Shown one piece after another: positions 7,100 to 15,200 of a stretch of DNA of 39,470 nt (positions are counted from its first letter, which is position 1; every line of letters starts with the position of its first letter). The position numbers were made by a program, and so were the translations under genes. Source of the DNA: Lachnospiraceae bacterium UBA1759 (lineage in GTDB: Bacteria; Bacillota; Clostridia; Lachnospirales; Lachnospiraceae); the NCBI GenBank assembly GCA_002315555.1, contig DCHF01000011.1, positions 1 to 39,470 of the forward strand. Reading direction: 5' to 3'. Below the pieces are notes generated by a model, which was given only the letters and a program-made list of their open reading frames with translations, was not told where the DNA came from and searched no databases.

Positions 7100-9451
7100 A
7101 TGATGGATATCCGTCCGGCGATTTCCACAGAGATCACCGAAGTCAAAAAAGAGGGCAATTCACTGCTTCTTATTTCAGAAAAAGGAATGCTCCGTCTTCA
7201 GCCGTTGACCGCGGAAAGCATCCGTATTTCTTACACAGAGAGCGATTTTCGTAACGGTCAGGGCTGTTTATTAAAGAATGTTTCCTTTTCTGATTGGTCG
7301 TATGAAGTCCGCGACGAGGAAGTGCTTGTTCGTTTTCCCGGGAAGCTTCTTGCTCTGAGCCGTAAAAACGGAAGTTTAAAAGCAGGTACTGTTGAGGAAA
7401 ACAAAAAAACAATCATTTTTTCCACCGATGAGACTTCGCCGTTCCTTCTGGAATCTTATGATTTCTATAAAACTTCAAAAAACAGCGAGATCCGCACGGA
7501 GCAGATCCGGACGCCTGACGGTGTGAAGAGCCGGATCATCGGTCGAGAGACCGAGTATGACGAAACACTTTACCGTACGCGCGTAAATTTCCGCTTTACG
7601 GAGAACGAGCATATCATCGGCCTGGGCCAGTCGGAAGACGGTCTCTACGATTTCCGCGGCACCACGCAGTACCTTCATCAGGCCAACCGGAAGATCGCCA
7701 TTCCGTTCTTCATTTCTTCAAACGGCTATGGTTTCCTGAGCACGACGGAAGGCCCCGCACTTTTTAACGACACGGCTTCAGGAAGCTATTTTATGACCGA
7801 GGCGGATGAGTATCTGGATTTTGTGCTGATCCTTGCAAAATCGCCCAAGCACATTATTCGTGAGTACCGCACGATCACCGGAAAGGCTGCGATGCTCCCG
7901 AAATGGGCCTTCGGTTATGTGCAGTCCGTGGAACGGTATGAATCTCAGGAGGAAATCCTTACAACGGCTGCCGAATTCGAAAAGCGCGGAATTCCTCTCG
8001 ACCTCATCGTCCTGGACTGGATGAGCTGGGAAGACGGCCTCTGGGGCCAGAAGACCTTTGATGCTTCCAGATTCCCGGATCCCGAAGCGATGGTGAACAC
8101 ACTGCACGACGGACATGTGCACTTCATGATGTCGATCTGGCCGAATATGACATCGGCGTGTGAGAACTATAAAGAAATGAAGGAGAACGACTGTATCCTG
8201 CCGGGCACGGAGATCTATGACGCTTTCAGCCCGAGCGGTCGTTTCTTATATAATAAACAGCTTCTGGAACTCGCGAAATACGGCGTGGACAGCTGGTGGT
8301 GCGATTCCAGTGAACCCTGTACCCCGGAGTGGGGACGTCGGATGGCACCGGATGAGACTTCCATGTATTATAATTACATCGATGAATGTTCCAAGTGCAT
8401 GCCGCTAAAAAAGGCCAATGCCTACGGCCGTTATCATGCGGAGGGCATGAACGATGGCCTGAGAGCGTACCGGAAAGAAAAACGCGTTGTTAATCTGACA
8501 AGAAACGGTTATGTGGGATCACAGCAGCACGGAACCATTCTGTGGAGCGGTGATACGTCCGCAAGCTGGGATACCCTGAGAAAGCAGATCGCTGCCGGAT
8601 TGAACTTTGTAGCAGCGGGTCACCCATACTGGACACTGGACATCGGCGCGTTCTTTGTCAAATACGCGATGCCCTGGTTCTGGAACGGTGATTATCCGGA
8701 AGGCCTGCGGGATCCCGGATTCCGCGAGCTATATGTCCGCTGGTTTGAATACGGTGTATTCCTGCCGATCTTCCGCGCACACGGCACGGATGTACGAAGA
8801 GAGCCCTGGGCATTTGAATTCCCGGACGATCCGAGTTATAATGCACTGAAAAAGAGCATCGAGCTCCGTTACCGATTGCTTCCTTACATATATTCTCTTG
8901 CGGGGAGCTGCTATACGGAGGACGGAAACCTGATGACGACTGTCAGCACCGAGTTTCCGGACGATGAGAAGGCATGGACCGTTTCAGAACAGTTTATGTT
9001 CGGGCCGTCACTCATGATCTGTCCGATCGTGAAGAGCGGAGAAAGCGGCCTGTTTACGGAAGCAACACGGACCGTGTATTTTCCGGAGGGGACCGACTGG
9101 TACGATTTTGAGACAATGAAGAAGTACACGGGCAGAACAGAAACGGTGGTAGGCGCAGCCATCGACCGGATCCCGGTCTTTGTGAAAGCGGGTGCAATTA
9201 TTCCCGTACAGTCCCCGAAGCTTCATGCGGAGGATCAGACAGGAGAGGACATCGAGCTTCTGATCTACCCCGGTGCGGACGGAAGATTCACCTTATATGA
9301 GGATGCATGCGAAGGATACGGTTATGAGACCGGCGATTTTGCTGTCACGAAGATCACTCATAAAGCGGATAGCCGCGAAATTGAAATTCGGACGGAAGGG
9401 AATACAGCGTACCGTAAGGGCGCGCTGATCCCCACGTTCATAGAGGAATAA
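7100..9451 (+). CDS. GH31 alpha-glycosidase, probably alpha-xylosidase
   Basis: Retaining alpha-glycosidase of family GH31. An N-terminal galactose-mutarotase-like sandwich (to about residue 255) is followed by the TIM barrel from PKWAFGYVQS. It has LDWMSWEDG, then the nucleophile Asp402 in WWCDSSEP and the acid/base Asp485 in LWSGDTSASW, followed by the GLNFVAAGHPYW segment, and it ends in C-terminal beta domains (PVFVKAGAIIP). The 783-residue length is normal. Between arabinose/xylose enzymes, removal of alpha-xylosyl groups from xyloglucan oligosaccharides is the most natural role, but alpha-glucosidase or transglycosylase activity cannot be excluded. AGGAGG lies 8 bases before the first of two tandem ATG codons. 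It is the second gene of the operon and ends 11 bases before the next GH43. Confidence 0.9.
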   Translation: MMDIRPAISTEITEVKKEGNSLLLISEKGMLRLQPLTAESIRISYTESDFRNGQGCLLKNVSFSDWSYEVRDEEVLVRFPGKLLALSRKNGSLKAGTVEENKKTIIFSTDETSPFLLESYDFYKTSKNSEIRTEQIRTPDGVKSRIIGRETEYDETLYRTRVNFRFTENEHIIGLGQSEDGLYDFRGTTQYLHQANRKIAIPFFISSNGYGFLSTTEGPALFNDTASGSYFMTEADEYLDFVLILAKSPKHIIREYRTITGKAAMLPKWAFGYVQSVERYESQEEILTTAAEFEKRGIPLDLIVLDWMSWEDGLWGQKTFDASRFPDPEAMVNTLHDGHVHFMMSIWPNMTSACENYKEMKENDCILPGTEIYDAFSPSGRFLYNKQLLELAKYGVDSWWCDSSEPCTPEWGRRMAPDETSMYYNYIDECSKCMPLKKANAYGRYHAEGMNDGLRAYRKEKRVVNLTRNGYVGSQQHGTILWSGDTSASWDTLRKQIAAGLNFVAAGHPYWTLDIGAFFVKYAMPWFWNGDYPEGLRDPGFRELYVRWFEYGVFLPIFRAHGTDVRREPWAFEFPDDPSYNALKKSIELRYRLLPYIYSLAGSCYTEDGNLMTTVSTEFPDDEKAWTVSEQFMFGPSLMICPIVKSGESGLFTEATRTVYFPEGTDWYDFETMKKYTGRTETVVGAAIDRIPVFVKAGAIIPVQSPKLHAEDQTGEDIELLIYPGADGRFTLYEDACEGYGYETGDFAVTKITHKADSREIEIRTEGNTAYRKGALIPTFIEE

Positions 9452-9462
9452 AGGAGAATAAT

Positions 9463-10905
9463 ATGAAAAGATATGAAGAGAGCATTCGCGAGAATCTGAA
9501 GCAGCACGTGAATCCGTATCTGCCGTCCTGGGAATATGTTCCGGATGGTGAGCCCTATGTGTTCAACGATCGTGTCTATGTTTACGGTTCGCATGACAAG
9601 TTCAACGGCGATGTGTACTGCATGGGTGATTATGTGGGCTGGTCCTGCCCGGTCGATGACCTCGGCGCATGGCGTTACGAAGGCGTCATTTATAAAAAGG
9701 AACAGGATCCGAACAACGGCGACATGCAGGGCAACCTGTACGCTCCGGACGTAGCTGTGGGCCCGGACGGCCGTTATTATCTGTTCTATGTCATTTCCAC
9801 GAAGGGCATCGTATCCGTAGCCGTTTGCGATGAACCTGCCGGCAAGTATGAATTCTATGGCTTCGTTCATTATCAGGACGGCCAGCTCCTCGGCGAACGT
9901 GAGGACGATGAGCCGCAGTTTGACCCGGGCGTTCTTTGCGAAGGCGACCGCACCTACCTTTACACCGGTTTCTGTGGCTACGGCGATAAGTCCCGTCACG
10001 GCGCAATGTGCACGACGCTCGATAAGGACATGCTGACGATCATCGAAGAACCTGTCTTTGTGGCTCCGGGTCAGGAATACAGCGAAGGCACCACCTTCCA
10101 CGGTCATGCATTCTTTGAAGCACCGTCCATCCGGAAGAGAAACGGCATTTATTACTTCATTTATTCTTCCCAGTTATTCCACGAGCTGTGCTATGCCACC
10201 AGCACGAACCCGAGAGAGGGCTTTACGTACGGTGGCTGCATTATCAGCGCCGGTGATCTGGGCATCGACTCCTACAAACCGGCTGATCAGTGCATGTTCT
10301 ATACGGCGAACAATCACGGTTCCATGGAACAGATCGGCGATGACTGGTACATTTTCTATCACAGACATACGAACGGCACGAATTACAGCCGCCAGGGCTG
10401 CTTTGAGAAGATCACCTTCAATGAAGACGGCAGCATCAATCAGGCAAATATCACTTCCTGTAACGGACTGGAGCCGTTAAAGGCGGAAGGTTTCTATCCG
10501 ACTTACATTGCTTGCCAGTTATTCACCGATACCCCGGTCACTTACGTTCCGTGGTCCGGCTGGATGGATGACCGTTTCCCGAAGGTCACGCAGGAGGGCG
10601 GTGACGGAGATGAATACATGGGCTACGTCGCCAATATGCGCGAGAATGCAACGGCAGGATATAAGTACTTCGACTTTAAAGGCGTGAATAAAGTGACCGT
10701 CTGCACGAAGGGCTACGCAAAGGGCTGGCTGGATGTAAAGCTCAGCTGGGATGGCCCGGTTATCGGATCCGTTCCGGTCGATTACGCAAACATCTGGCAT
10801 CTGACCTCTGCCGATATCACGATTCCGGACGGTGTATCTGCTTTATACTTCACATATCGCGGCATGGGATATCTTCAGTTTGCAGGATTCGGATTTAATG
10901 AGTGA
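9463..10905 (+). CDS. GH43 arabinofuranosidase/xylosidase with C-terminal CBM6-like domain
   Basis: Inverting GH43 enzyme, likely releasing arabinose or xylose from imported oligosaccharides. The propeller spans about residues 15-340. The base Asp28 lies in VPDGEPYV, the pKa modulator Asp154 in QFDPGVL, and the acid Glu219 in FFEAPSI. The start NPYLPSWEYVPDGEP is a hallmark of a clostridial GH43 group. Residues from about 355 to 480 (YKYFDFKG, GWLDVKLSW, YLQFAGFGF) form a CBM6-like sandwich common behind such enzymes. There is no signal peptide, so the module is presumably for oligosaccharide positioning rather than cell-surface anchoring. It is the third and last gene of the operon; AAAGGAG precedes the start and a strong terminator follows. 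Confidence 0.9.
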   Translation: MKRYEESIRENLKQHVNPYLPSWEYVPDGEPYVFNDRVYVYGSHDKFNGDVYCMGDYVGWSCPVDDLGAWRYEGVIYKKEQDPNNGDMQGNLYAPDVAVGPDGRYYLFYVISTKGIVSVAVCDEPAGKYEFYGFVHYQDGQLLGEREDDEPQFDPGVLCEGDRTYLYTGFCGYGDKSRHGAMCTTLDKDMLTIIEEPVFVAPGQEYSEGTTFHGHAFFEAPSIRKRNGIYYFIYSSQLFHELCYATSTNPREGFTYGGCIISAGDLGIDSYKPADQCMFYTANNHGSMEQIGDDWYIFYHRHTNGTNYSRQGCFEKITFNEDGSINQANITSCNGLEPLKAEGFYPTYIACQLFTDTPVTYVPWSGWMDDRFPKVTQEGGDGDEYMGYVANMRENATAGYKYFDFKGVNKVTVCTKGYAKGWLDVKLSWDGPVIGSVPVDYANIWHLTSADITIPDGVSALYFTYRGMGYLQFAGFGFNE

Positions 10906-10931
10906 TCATCAAAATACATATATTTCTTAAT

Positions 10932-10967
10932 AAAAAGGACTCGTTTGAAAGCGGGTCCTTTTATTTG
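10932..10967 (+). terminator. Rho-independent terminator of the GH43-GH31-GH43 operon
   Basis: AAAAGGAC (10933-10940) pairs with GTCCTTTT (10955-10962); the stem extends inward by CG pairs with one G-U wobble and is followed by ATTTG. It is 27 bases after the stop. Confidence 0.8.
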
Positions 10968-11287
10968 TTACATATTTATGACTTATATTAACGTAAATAA
11001 TACAGGTTTATCGTTTAATCCGTAAATAATCGTAAACATTAAATGATATATCAATATATGAACTTTCTGTGTTTTGACATATCATTTCCTGTGAACGGAG
11101 GCGTATAATGCCTGATTTTATGGTAAAAATAGACAAATGCCGATATTTGAGCGTAAATACACAACTTTTAAAGTTGCCTAAAGTTTCAGATTTGTTTAAT
11201 ATGCACATATTTACAATGAGAATAGAAGTGTAAAACATATATCTTTTTATTCAATTTGCCAAAATTCTATTAATCCGTTGGTAGATA
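10968..11287. other. AT-rich intergenic region upstream of the ABC transporter
   Basis: This gene-free stretch holds several regulatory-looking elements. Near-identical decamers TGATATATCA (11044-11053) and TGACATATCA (11075-11084) are 31 bp apart, about three helical turns. A perfect TATAAT at 11104-11109 has its expected -35 position overlapped by the second decamer. A perfect 15-bp palindrome CAACTTT-T-AAAGTTG lies at 11162-11176. One weak small reading frame of 41 codons (11108-11233) has GGAGG 6 bases upstream, but it has poor codon content and overlaps the -10 box. I see no riboswitch fold or RNA gene. Confidence 0.45.
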
Positions 11288-11343
11288 TTGACAACAAGTT
11301 GCGTGTTGTAGTAAAACTGTTTTATCAAAGTAAAACGATTTAC
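11288..11343 (+). promoter_or_regulatory. Promoter and GTAAA-N4-TTTAC operator of the ABC transporter
   Basis: A perfect TTGACA at 11288-11293 is followed after 18 bases by TAAAAC (11312-11317), a weak -10. Three overlapping symmetrical elements lie on and after it: TAAAAC-T-GTTTTA (11312-11324), GTTTTA-N6-TAAAAC (11319-11336) and GTAAA-ACGA-TTTAC (11330-11343, followed by CAAC). The last is nearly identical to a site at 25373-25386 next to the lacI gene. GTAAAAC is also directly repeated 19 bp apart (11311, 11330). A LacI-type repressor site is the simplest reading. Confidence 0.65.
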
Positions 11344-11386
11344 CAACTTTTTTATCGGATTACAAACCAGATCGGAGGTTCCCCCA

Positions 11387-12301
11387 ATGTTTAAGAACAA
11401 GAGAAAGGCGAGAGGATTCAGAGAGTTTTTACTCATTGTTCCTTTCATTCTCCTGGTTGCTGTGTTCTCATATTATCCGTTATACGGATGGGTTTACGCC
11501 TTTTATGATTACCGGCCGCCGAAGACGTTAGCACAGTCAGATTTCGTCGGATTCAAATGGTTCATGGCCATTGTCGGTAATCCGGTAAGAACCAAAGAAG
11601 TTCTTCGAGTACTGAAAAACACTTTTGCAATGAGTGGTCTTTGTCTCGGATTCTCCTGGTTTCCGATGATCTTCGCGGTATTTCTTAACGAAATCAAATG
11701 CGTACCTTTCAAGAAGTTCGTACAGACCGTTACAACACTTCCGAACTTCATCAGCTGGGTTCTGGTTTATTCCATCGCATTCAGCGTTTTCTGCAGTACC
11801 GGTGCAGTCAACTCCGTACTTCAGAATTTCGGTTTGATCGATAAGCCGATCATGTTCCTTCAGTCCACAAAGCATGTTTGGTTCAAACAGTGGATGTGGC
11901 TTACCTGGAAGAACGCAGGCTGGTCCTCCATCATGTACCTGGCAGCCATTTCCGGTATTGATGAGCAGCTGAACGAAGCGGCACGAGTCGACGGTGCATC
12001 CAGATGGCAGGTCATCTGGCATATCACCATCCCGAGCCTGATCCCGACCTACTTTGTACTTGTCATGATGCAGTTGGCCAACTTCCTGACAAACGGTATG
12101 GAACAGTATTACGTATTCAGTAACTCGTTCAATCAGGCTTCCATCGAAGTTCTTGACCTTTACGTTTACAATACGGCAATGGGCGGCGGCGGTTACTCCC
12201 TTTCAACCGCAGTCAGCGTTTTAAAGACATTCGTCAGTATGATTCTCCTGTTCGGATCGAATGCAGTTTCCAAGCTCATCCGCGGTGAAGGATTTATCTA
12301 A
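11387..12301 (+). CDS. ABC sugar transporter permease (LplB/YtcP-type, first subunit)
   Basis: Inner-membrane permease of a CUT1-type carbohydrate importer. About six hydrophobic segments are visible, the first at residues 14-35 after a basic Lys/Arg-rich start. The cytoplasmic EAA loop that docks the ATPase is clear: EQLNEAARVDGASRWQ followed by IPSLIP. The 304-residue length is normal. GGAGG precedes the ATG. It is first in a permease-permease-lipoprotein operon. No ATPase gene is present in the window, so like other oligosaccharide importers of Firmicutes it probably uses a shared MsmX-type ATPase encoded elsewhere. The neighbours suggest substituted xylo- or gluco-oligosaccharides as cargo. 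Confidence 0.92.
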   Translation: MFKNKRKARGFREFLLIVPFILLVAVFSYYPLYGWVYAFYDYRPPKTLAQSDFVGFKWFMAIVGNPVRTKEVLRVLKNTFAMSGLCLGFSWFPMIFAVFLNEIKCVPFKKFVQTVTTLPNFISWVLVYSIAFSVFCSTGAVNSVLQNFGLIDKPIMFLQSTKHVWFKQWMWLTWKNAGWSSIMYLAAISGIDEQLNEAARVDGASRWQVIWHITIPSLIPTYFVLVMMQLANFLTNGMEQYYVFSNSFNQASIEVLDLYVYNTAMGGGGYSLSTAVSVLKTFVSMILLFGSNAVSKLIRGEGFI

Positions 12302-12330
12302 CAGCGCAGGTGAGGAAAGGAGAGTTCAAT

Positions 12331-13269
12331 ATGGCTAAGAAGAAAGAAATCAAGGGATCGAACGGCGTACATTATAAAAAGGGCTTTGGTGAGAAGTTCA
12401 TGATGTTTGTCATCTACTTCGTATATTCCATCCTCGCTTTCGTCTGTTTCTATCCGTTCTACTACATTCTGATCAACTCGATCAGTAACAATGATCTCAG
12501 TGCAAGAGGCAAGGTCCTTATCGTACCGCTTGAGATCCACTTCAACAACTTCGTTCAGGTAACCCGTATCAACGGTCTTTTAAATGCCGCGTTCATTTCC
12601 GTCGGCAGAACCGTGATCGGTGCCTCACTCACTGTTGTTGCAGCTGCTTTCCTGGGATTCATGTTCACACGTGAAACCATGTGGGGAAGAAAAGTATGGT
12701 ATAGACTGGTTGTTGCAACCATGTATTTCAACGCCGGTGTTATTCCGTGGTATCTGACCATGAGAAACCTTGGTCTTACCAATAACTTCTGGGGATACAT
12801 TTTCCCGCTGATCGTTCAGCCGTTCAACGTCGTTCTTTGCAAGACTTTCGTAGAGTCCACTCCGAAAGCTTTACAGGAAGCGGCAGAGATCGATGGTGCC
12901 GGAACATTGACCGTATTTTTCAAAGTCATACTTCCGATCATCAAACCGATCCTGGCAACCATCGCGGTCTTCGCGGCGGTAGGACAGTGGAATGCATTCC
13001 AGGATACGTTACTTCTGGTAACGAAAGGCGAGCTGTATACCTTACAGTACGTTCTTTACCAGTACATCACGCAGGCAAACTCTTTGAAGGCGATCATCAA
13101 TTCCCAGATGTCTACCGAATCCATTGCAGCCAGCCTGGCACATTCCGCGACGCAGACTTCGGTTCGTATGACCGTTACGATCATCGTAGTCTTCCCGATC
13201 ATGTGTGTATATCCGTTCTTCCAGCGGTATTTCACATCCGGTATTATGATCGGTGCAGTCAAGGGTTAA
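12331..13269 (+). CDS. ABC sugar transporter permease (LplC/YtcP-type, second subunit)
   Basis: Partner permease of the same importer; the two form the transmembrane heterodimer. It has a Lys-rich N-terminus, about six membrane segments (the first at roughly residues 22-45, FVIYFVYSILAFVCFYPF), and the EAA loop ALQEAAEIDGAGTL followed by ILPIIKP. It ends in the family-typical PFFQRYFTSGIMIGAVKG. The start is taken at 12331 (MAKKKE), which has AAAGGAG about 8 bases upstream; an ATG seven codons earlier lies before that site. The gene begins 29 bases after the first permease and is separated from the lipoprotein gene by a stem-loop. Confidence 0.92.
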   Translation: MAKKKEIKGSNGVHYKKGFGEKFMMFVIYFVYSILAFVCFYPFYYILINSISNNDLSARGKVLIVPLEIHFNNFVQVTRINGLLNAAFISVGRTVIGASLTVVAAAFLGFMFTRETMWGRKVWYRLVVATMYFNAGVIPWYLTMRNLGLTNNFWGYIFPLIVQPFNVVLCKTFVESTPKALQEAAEIDGAGTLTVFFKVILPIIKPILATIAVFAAVGQWNAFQDTLLLVTKGELYTLQYVLYQYITQANSLKAIINSQMSTESIAASLAHSATQTSVRMTVTIIVVFPIMCVYPFFQRYFTSGIMIGAVKG

Positions 13270-13281
13270 TCATTATGTACC

Positions 13282-13304
13282 TTACATGACAGAAAGTCAT
13301 GTAA
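13282..13304 (+). other. Intercistronic stem-loop before the binding-protein gene
   Basis: TTACATGAC (13282-13290) and GTCATGTAA (13296-13304) form a perfect 9-bp stem with a 5-base loop. Only A-rich sequence follows, with no T-run, so this is not an ordinary terminator. Such hairpins between permease and binding-protein genes commonly protect the processed downstream mRNA and raise binding-protein output. Confidence 0.6.
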
Positions 13305-13324
13305 AAATAAAAAGGAGGAACAAC

Positions 13325-15109
13325 ATGTTAAAGAAGAAACTCATGAGTGGTTTTCTTGCAGCAGCAATGGTTGCTTCCATGATCGCAGGCTGCGGTAAAA
13401 AGGCCGGCGACGCGGAAACCACGAAGGCAGCCGAAACCACGAAGGCAGCTGAGACCACAAAGGCAGCTGAAGGCGGAGAAGAGCAGACCGGCGGTTACGA
13501 TGACATCATCGAAATCGAGATCTACGACGCAGCAGCTAACTACAATGGTGTACAGCCGGGCTGGTTCGGAAAAGTTCTCGCAGATAACTGCGGTCTTTCC
13601 GTTAACATCATCGCTCCGCAGGTTATCGGCGACTCTGTTTATCAGACCAGAACCGCTGAAGGTAACCTCGGCGACATCGTCATCCTGAATAAGGGTGATT
13701 TCCTGGATTGCTTCAATGCAGGACTTATCAAGGATATCTCCGCAGAAATCGTTAACTGCGAAAATATCATGAATTACAAGGTTCAGATCGACAACTACAA
13801 TAAGGGTCTTGGTCTTGATGACGGCGTTTACTACGGTATCCCGGCTCAGATGACTGATACGTCTCCGGTTACCCTTTCCGGTGAAAACGTTTACTCTTCA
13901 ATTTGGCTCCGTTGGGACCAGTTCAAGGGTATCGGTTCTCCGACCATCACCGATCTTGACAATCTGTTAGACGTTCTTGCTCAGATCCATGAAACCTATC
14001 CGACCAACGATGCCGGCGATCCTGCTTATCCGTTCACCCTTTGGGCTGACTGGGATGGCGGCGACAACATGATCGGTATTGCTAACGTTGTTCAGCTGAC
14101 CACCTGGTACGGCGACAAGGTTAAGGAATCCGCTATTCTTAAGCCGGATAACACCTTCACCGCAATCTATGACAAGACTGCTGGTTACTACAAGATCACC
14201 AAGTTCCTCAACGACGCGTACAGACGCGGCCTCGTTGACCCGGATTCCGGTACTCAGGACTGGAACTCTGTTATGAACAAGATCTCCAACGGCCAGGTTA
14301 ACCTGTTATGGTACTCTTGGCAGCAGGGCTTCTGGAACAGCACCGACAGAAAGAATGACGGTACTGCATTCGCAGTTATCCCGGTTGAAGACATGCTTTA
14401 CTATGCAGACGCTGATAACTACTTCGGTTCTACCAGAGTTTGGGGCGTTGGCGCAGCAGTTGAAGGCGAAAAGTATGATCGTATCATGAAGTTCCTTGAC
14501 TGGTACGCATCTCCGGAAGGCCTGACCTATGCTCATAGCGGCCTTAAGGATTTCACCTACACCGTAAATGAAGACGGCACCTACACTCAGATCAACTCTA
14601 ACGCTCTTATGGATAACCTTGAAGTTCCGGAAATCTACGGCGGCGGCGGATACAATGATGGTTCTAACCAGATCAACCAGTGGCTCTGCGAAGCAATCTG
14701 CACGAACCCGAATACCGGTGAACCGTACTCCGTTTCTGAATGGGCTTCCTACAAGGCAGCTAACATGACCCAGATGAAGGCAGAGTGGCAGGAAATGTAC
14801 GATGCTGAAACTCCGGTTGATTGGATGAACAAGAACGGCAAGCTCCTTGCTTCTCCGAACGTTCAGGTAGCTCTTGAAGCTTATGACAACGATATGTCTC
14901 TTATCCATAACGAAGTCAACAACAAGCTTTGCGAATACACCTGGAAGCTGATCTTCGTAGAATCTGATGAAGAATTCGATGCTATGTGGGATGAAATGAC
15001 CGAAGTTCTTGATGGTCTTGGATACAAGACTCTGTACGACTTCGATACCGCTAACTATCAGAAGGAAGTTGACGCTAAGGAAGCAGCTAAGGCTGCAGCT
15101 GGCAAATAA
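13325..15109 (+). CDS. Extracellular solute-binding lipoprotein of the sugar ABC importer
   Basis: Captures oligosaccharide outside the membrane and delivers it to the two permeases. The N-terminus is a lipoprotein signal: KKK, a hydrophobic stretch, then the lipobox MIAGC with the lipidated Cys23. A flexible linker of three hexapeptides (ETTKAA at residues 31-48) is followed by the large type-1 binding fold (family of LipO/YtcQ-like proteins), 594 residues in total. The start is fixed by AAGGAGG 7 bases before 13325; earlier in-frame ATGs lack such a site. Codon choice is strikingly restricted (GCT, GGT, AAC, TTC, GAA dominate) compared with neighbours, as expected of a very highly expressed gene. 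A stem-loop precedes it and a terminator follows. Confidence 0.95.
   Translation: MLKKKLMSGFLAAAMVASMIAGCGKKAGDAETTKAAETTKAAETTKAAEGGEEQTGGYDDIIEIEIYDAAANYNGVQPGWFGKVLADNCGLSVNIIAPQVIGDSVYQTRTAEGNLGDIVILNKGDFLDCFNAGLIKDISAEIVNCENIMNYKVQIDNYNKGLGLDDGVYYGIPAQMTDTSPVTLSGENVYSSIWLRWDQFKGIGSPTITDLDNLLDVLAQIHETYPTNDAGDPAYPFTLWADWDGGDNMIGIANVVQLTTWYGDKVKESAILKPDNTFTAIYDKTAGYYKITKFLNDAYRRGLVDPDSGTQDWNSVMNKISNGQVNLLWYSWQQGFWNSTDRKNDGTAFAVIPVEDMLYYADADNYFGSTRVWGVGAAVEGEKYDRIMKFLDWYASPEGLTYAHSGLKDFTYTVNEDGTYTQINSNALMDNLEVPEIYGGGGYNDGSNQINQWLCEAICTNPNTGEPYSVSEWASYKAANMTQMKAEWQEMYDAETPVDWMNKNGKLLASPNVQVALEAYDNDMSLIHNEVNNKLCEYTWKLIFVESDEEFDAMWDEMTEVLDGLGYKTLYDFDTANYQKEVDAKEAAKAAAGK
13415..13468 (+). repeat. 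Three tandem 18-bp units encoding the ETTKAA linker
   Basis: Units begin at 13415, 13433 and 13451, each encoding Glu-Thr-Thr-Lys-Ala-Ala with a few silent differences. They lie directly behind the lipidated Cys and act as a spacer; copy number may vary between strains. Confidence 0.85.
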
Positions 15110-15151
15110 TCGATCTTAAAACTAAATAAGATGATCATTTGACAATCTTAA

Positions 15152-15183
15152 GGGGTCTGCACTTAGGTGCAGGCCCTTTTCTA
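15152..15183 (+). terminator. Terminator after the binding-protein gene
   Basis: GGGTCTGCAC (15153-15162) and GTGCAGGCCC (15167-15176) form a 10-bp stem with one G-U pair and a TTAG loop, followed by TTTTCT. The next gene starts only 18 bases later without an obvious promoter between, so read-through at reduced level is plausible. Confidence 0.8.
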
Positions 15184-15200
15184 AAAAAATGGAGGCAGAA

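Noticed and set aside
10906..11386. Riboswitch or small RNA gene in the 480-base gap
   Set aside because: No recognisable aptamer core or extended GC stem beyond the terminator; the elements seen are better explained as protein-binding sites.
13415..13468. Tandem 18-bp repeats considered as a CRISPR-like or mobile repeat
   Set aside because: They are in-frame codons for the lipoprotein linker with no spacers.
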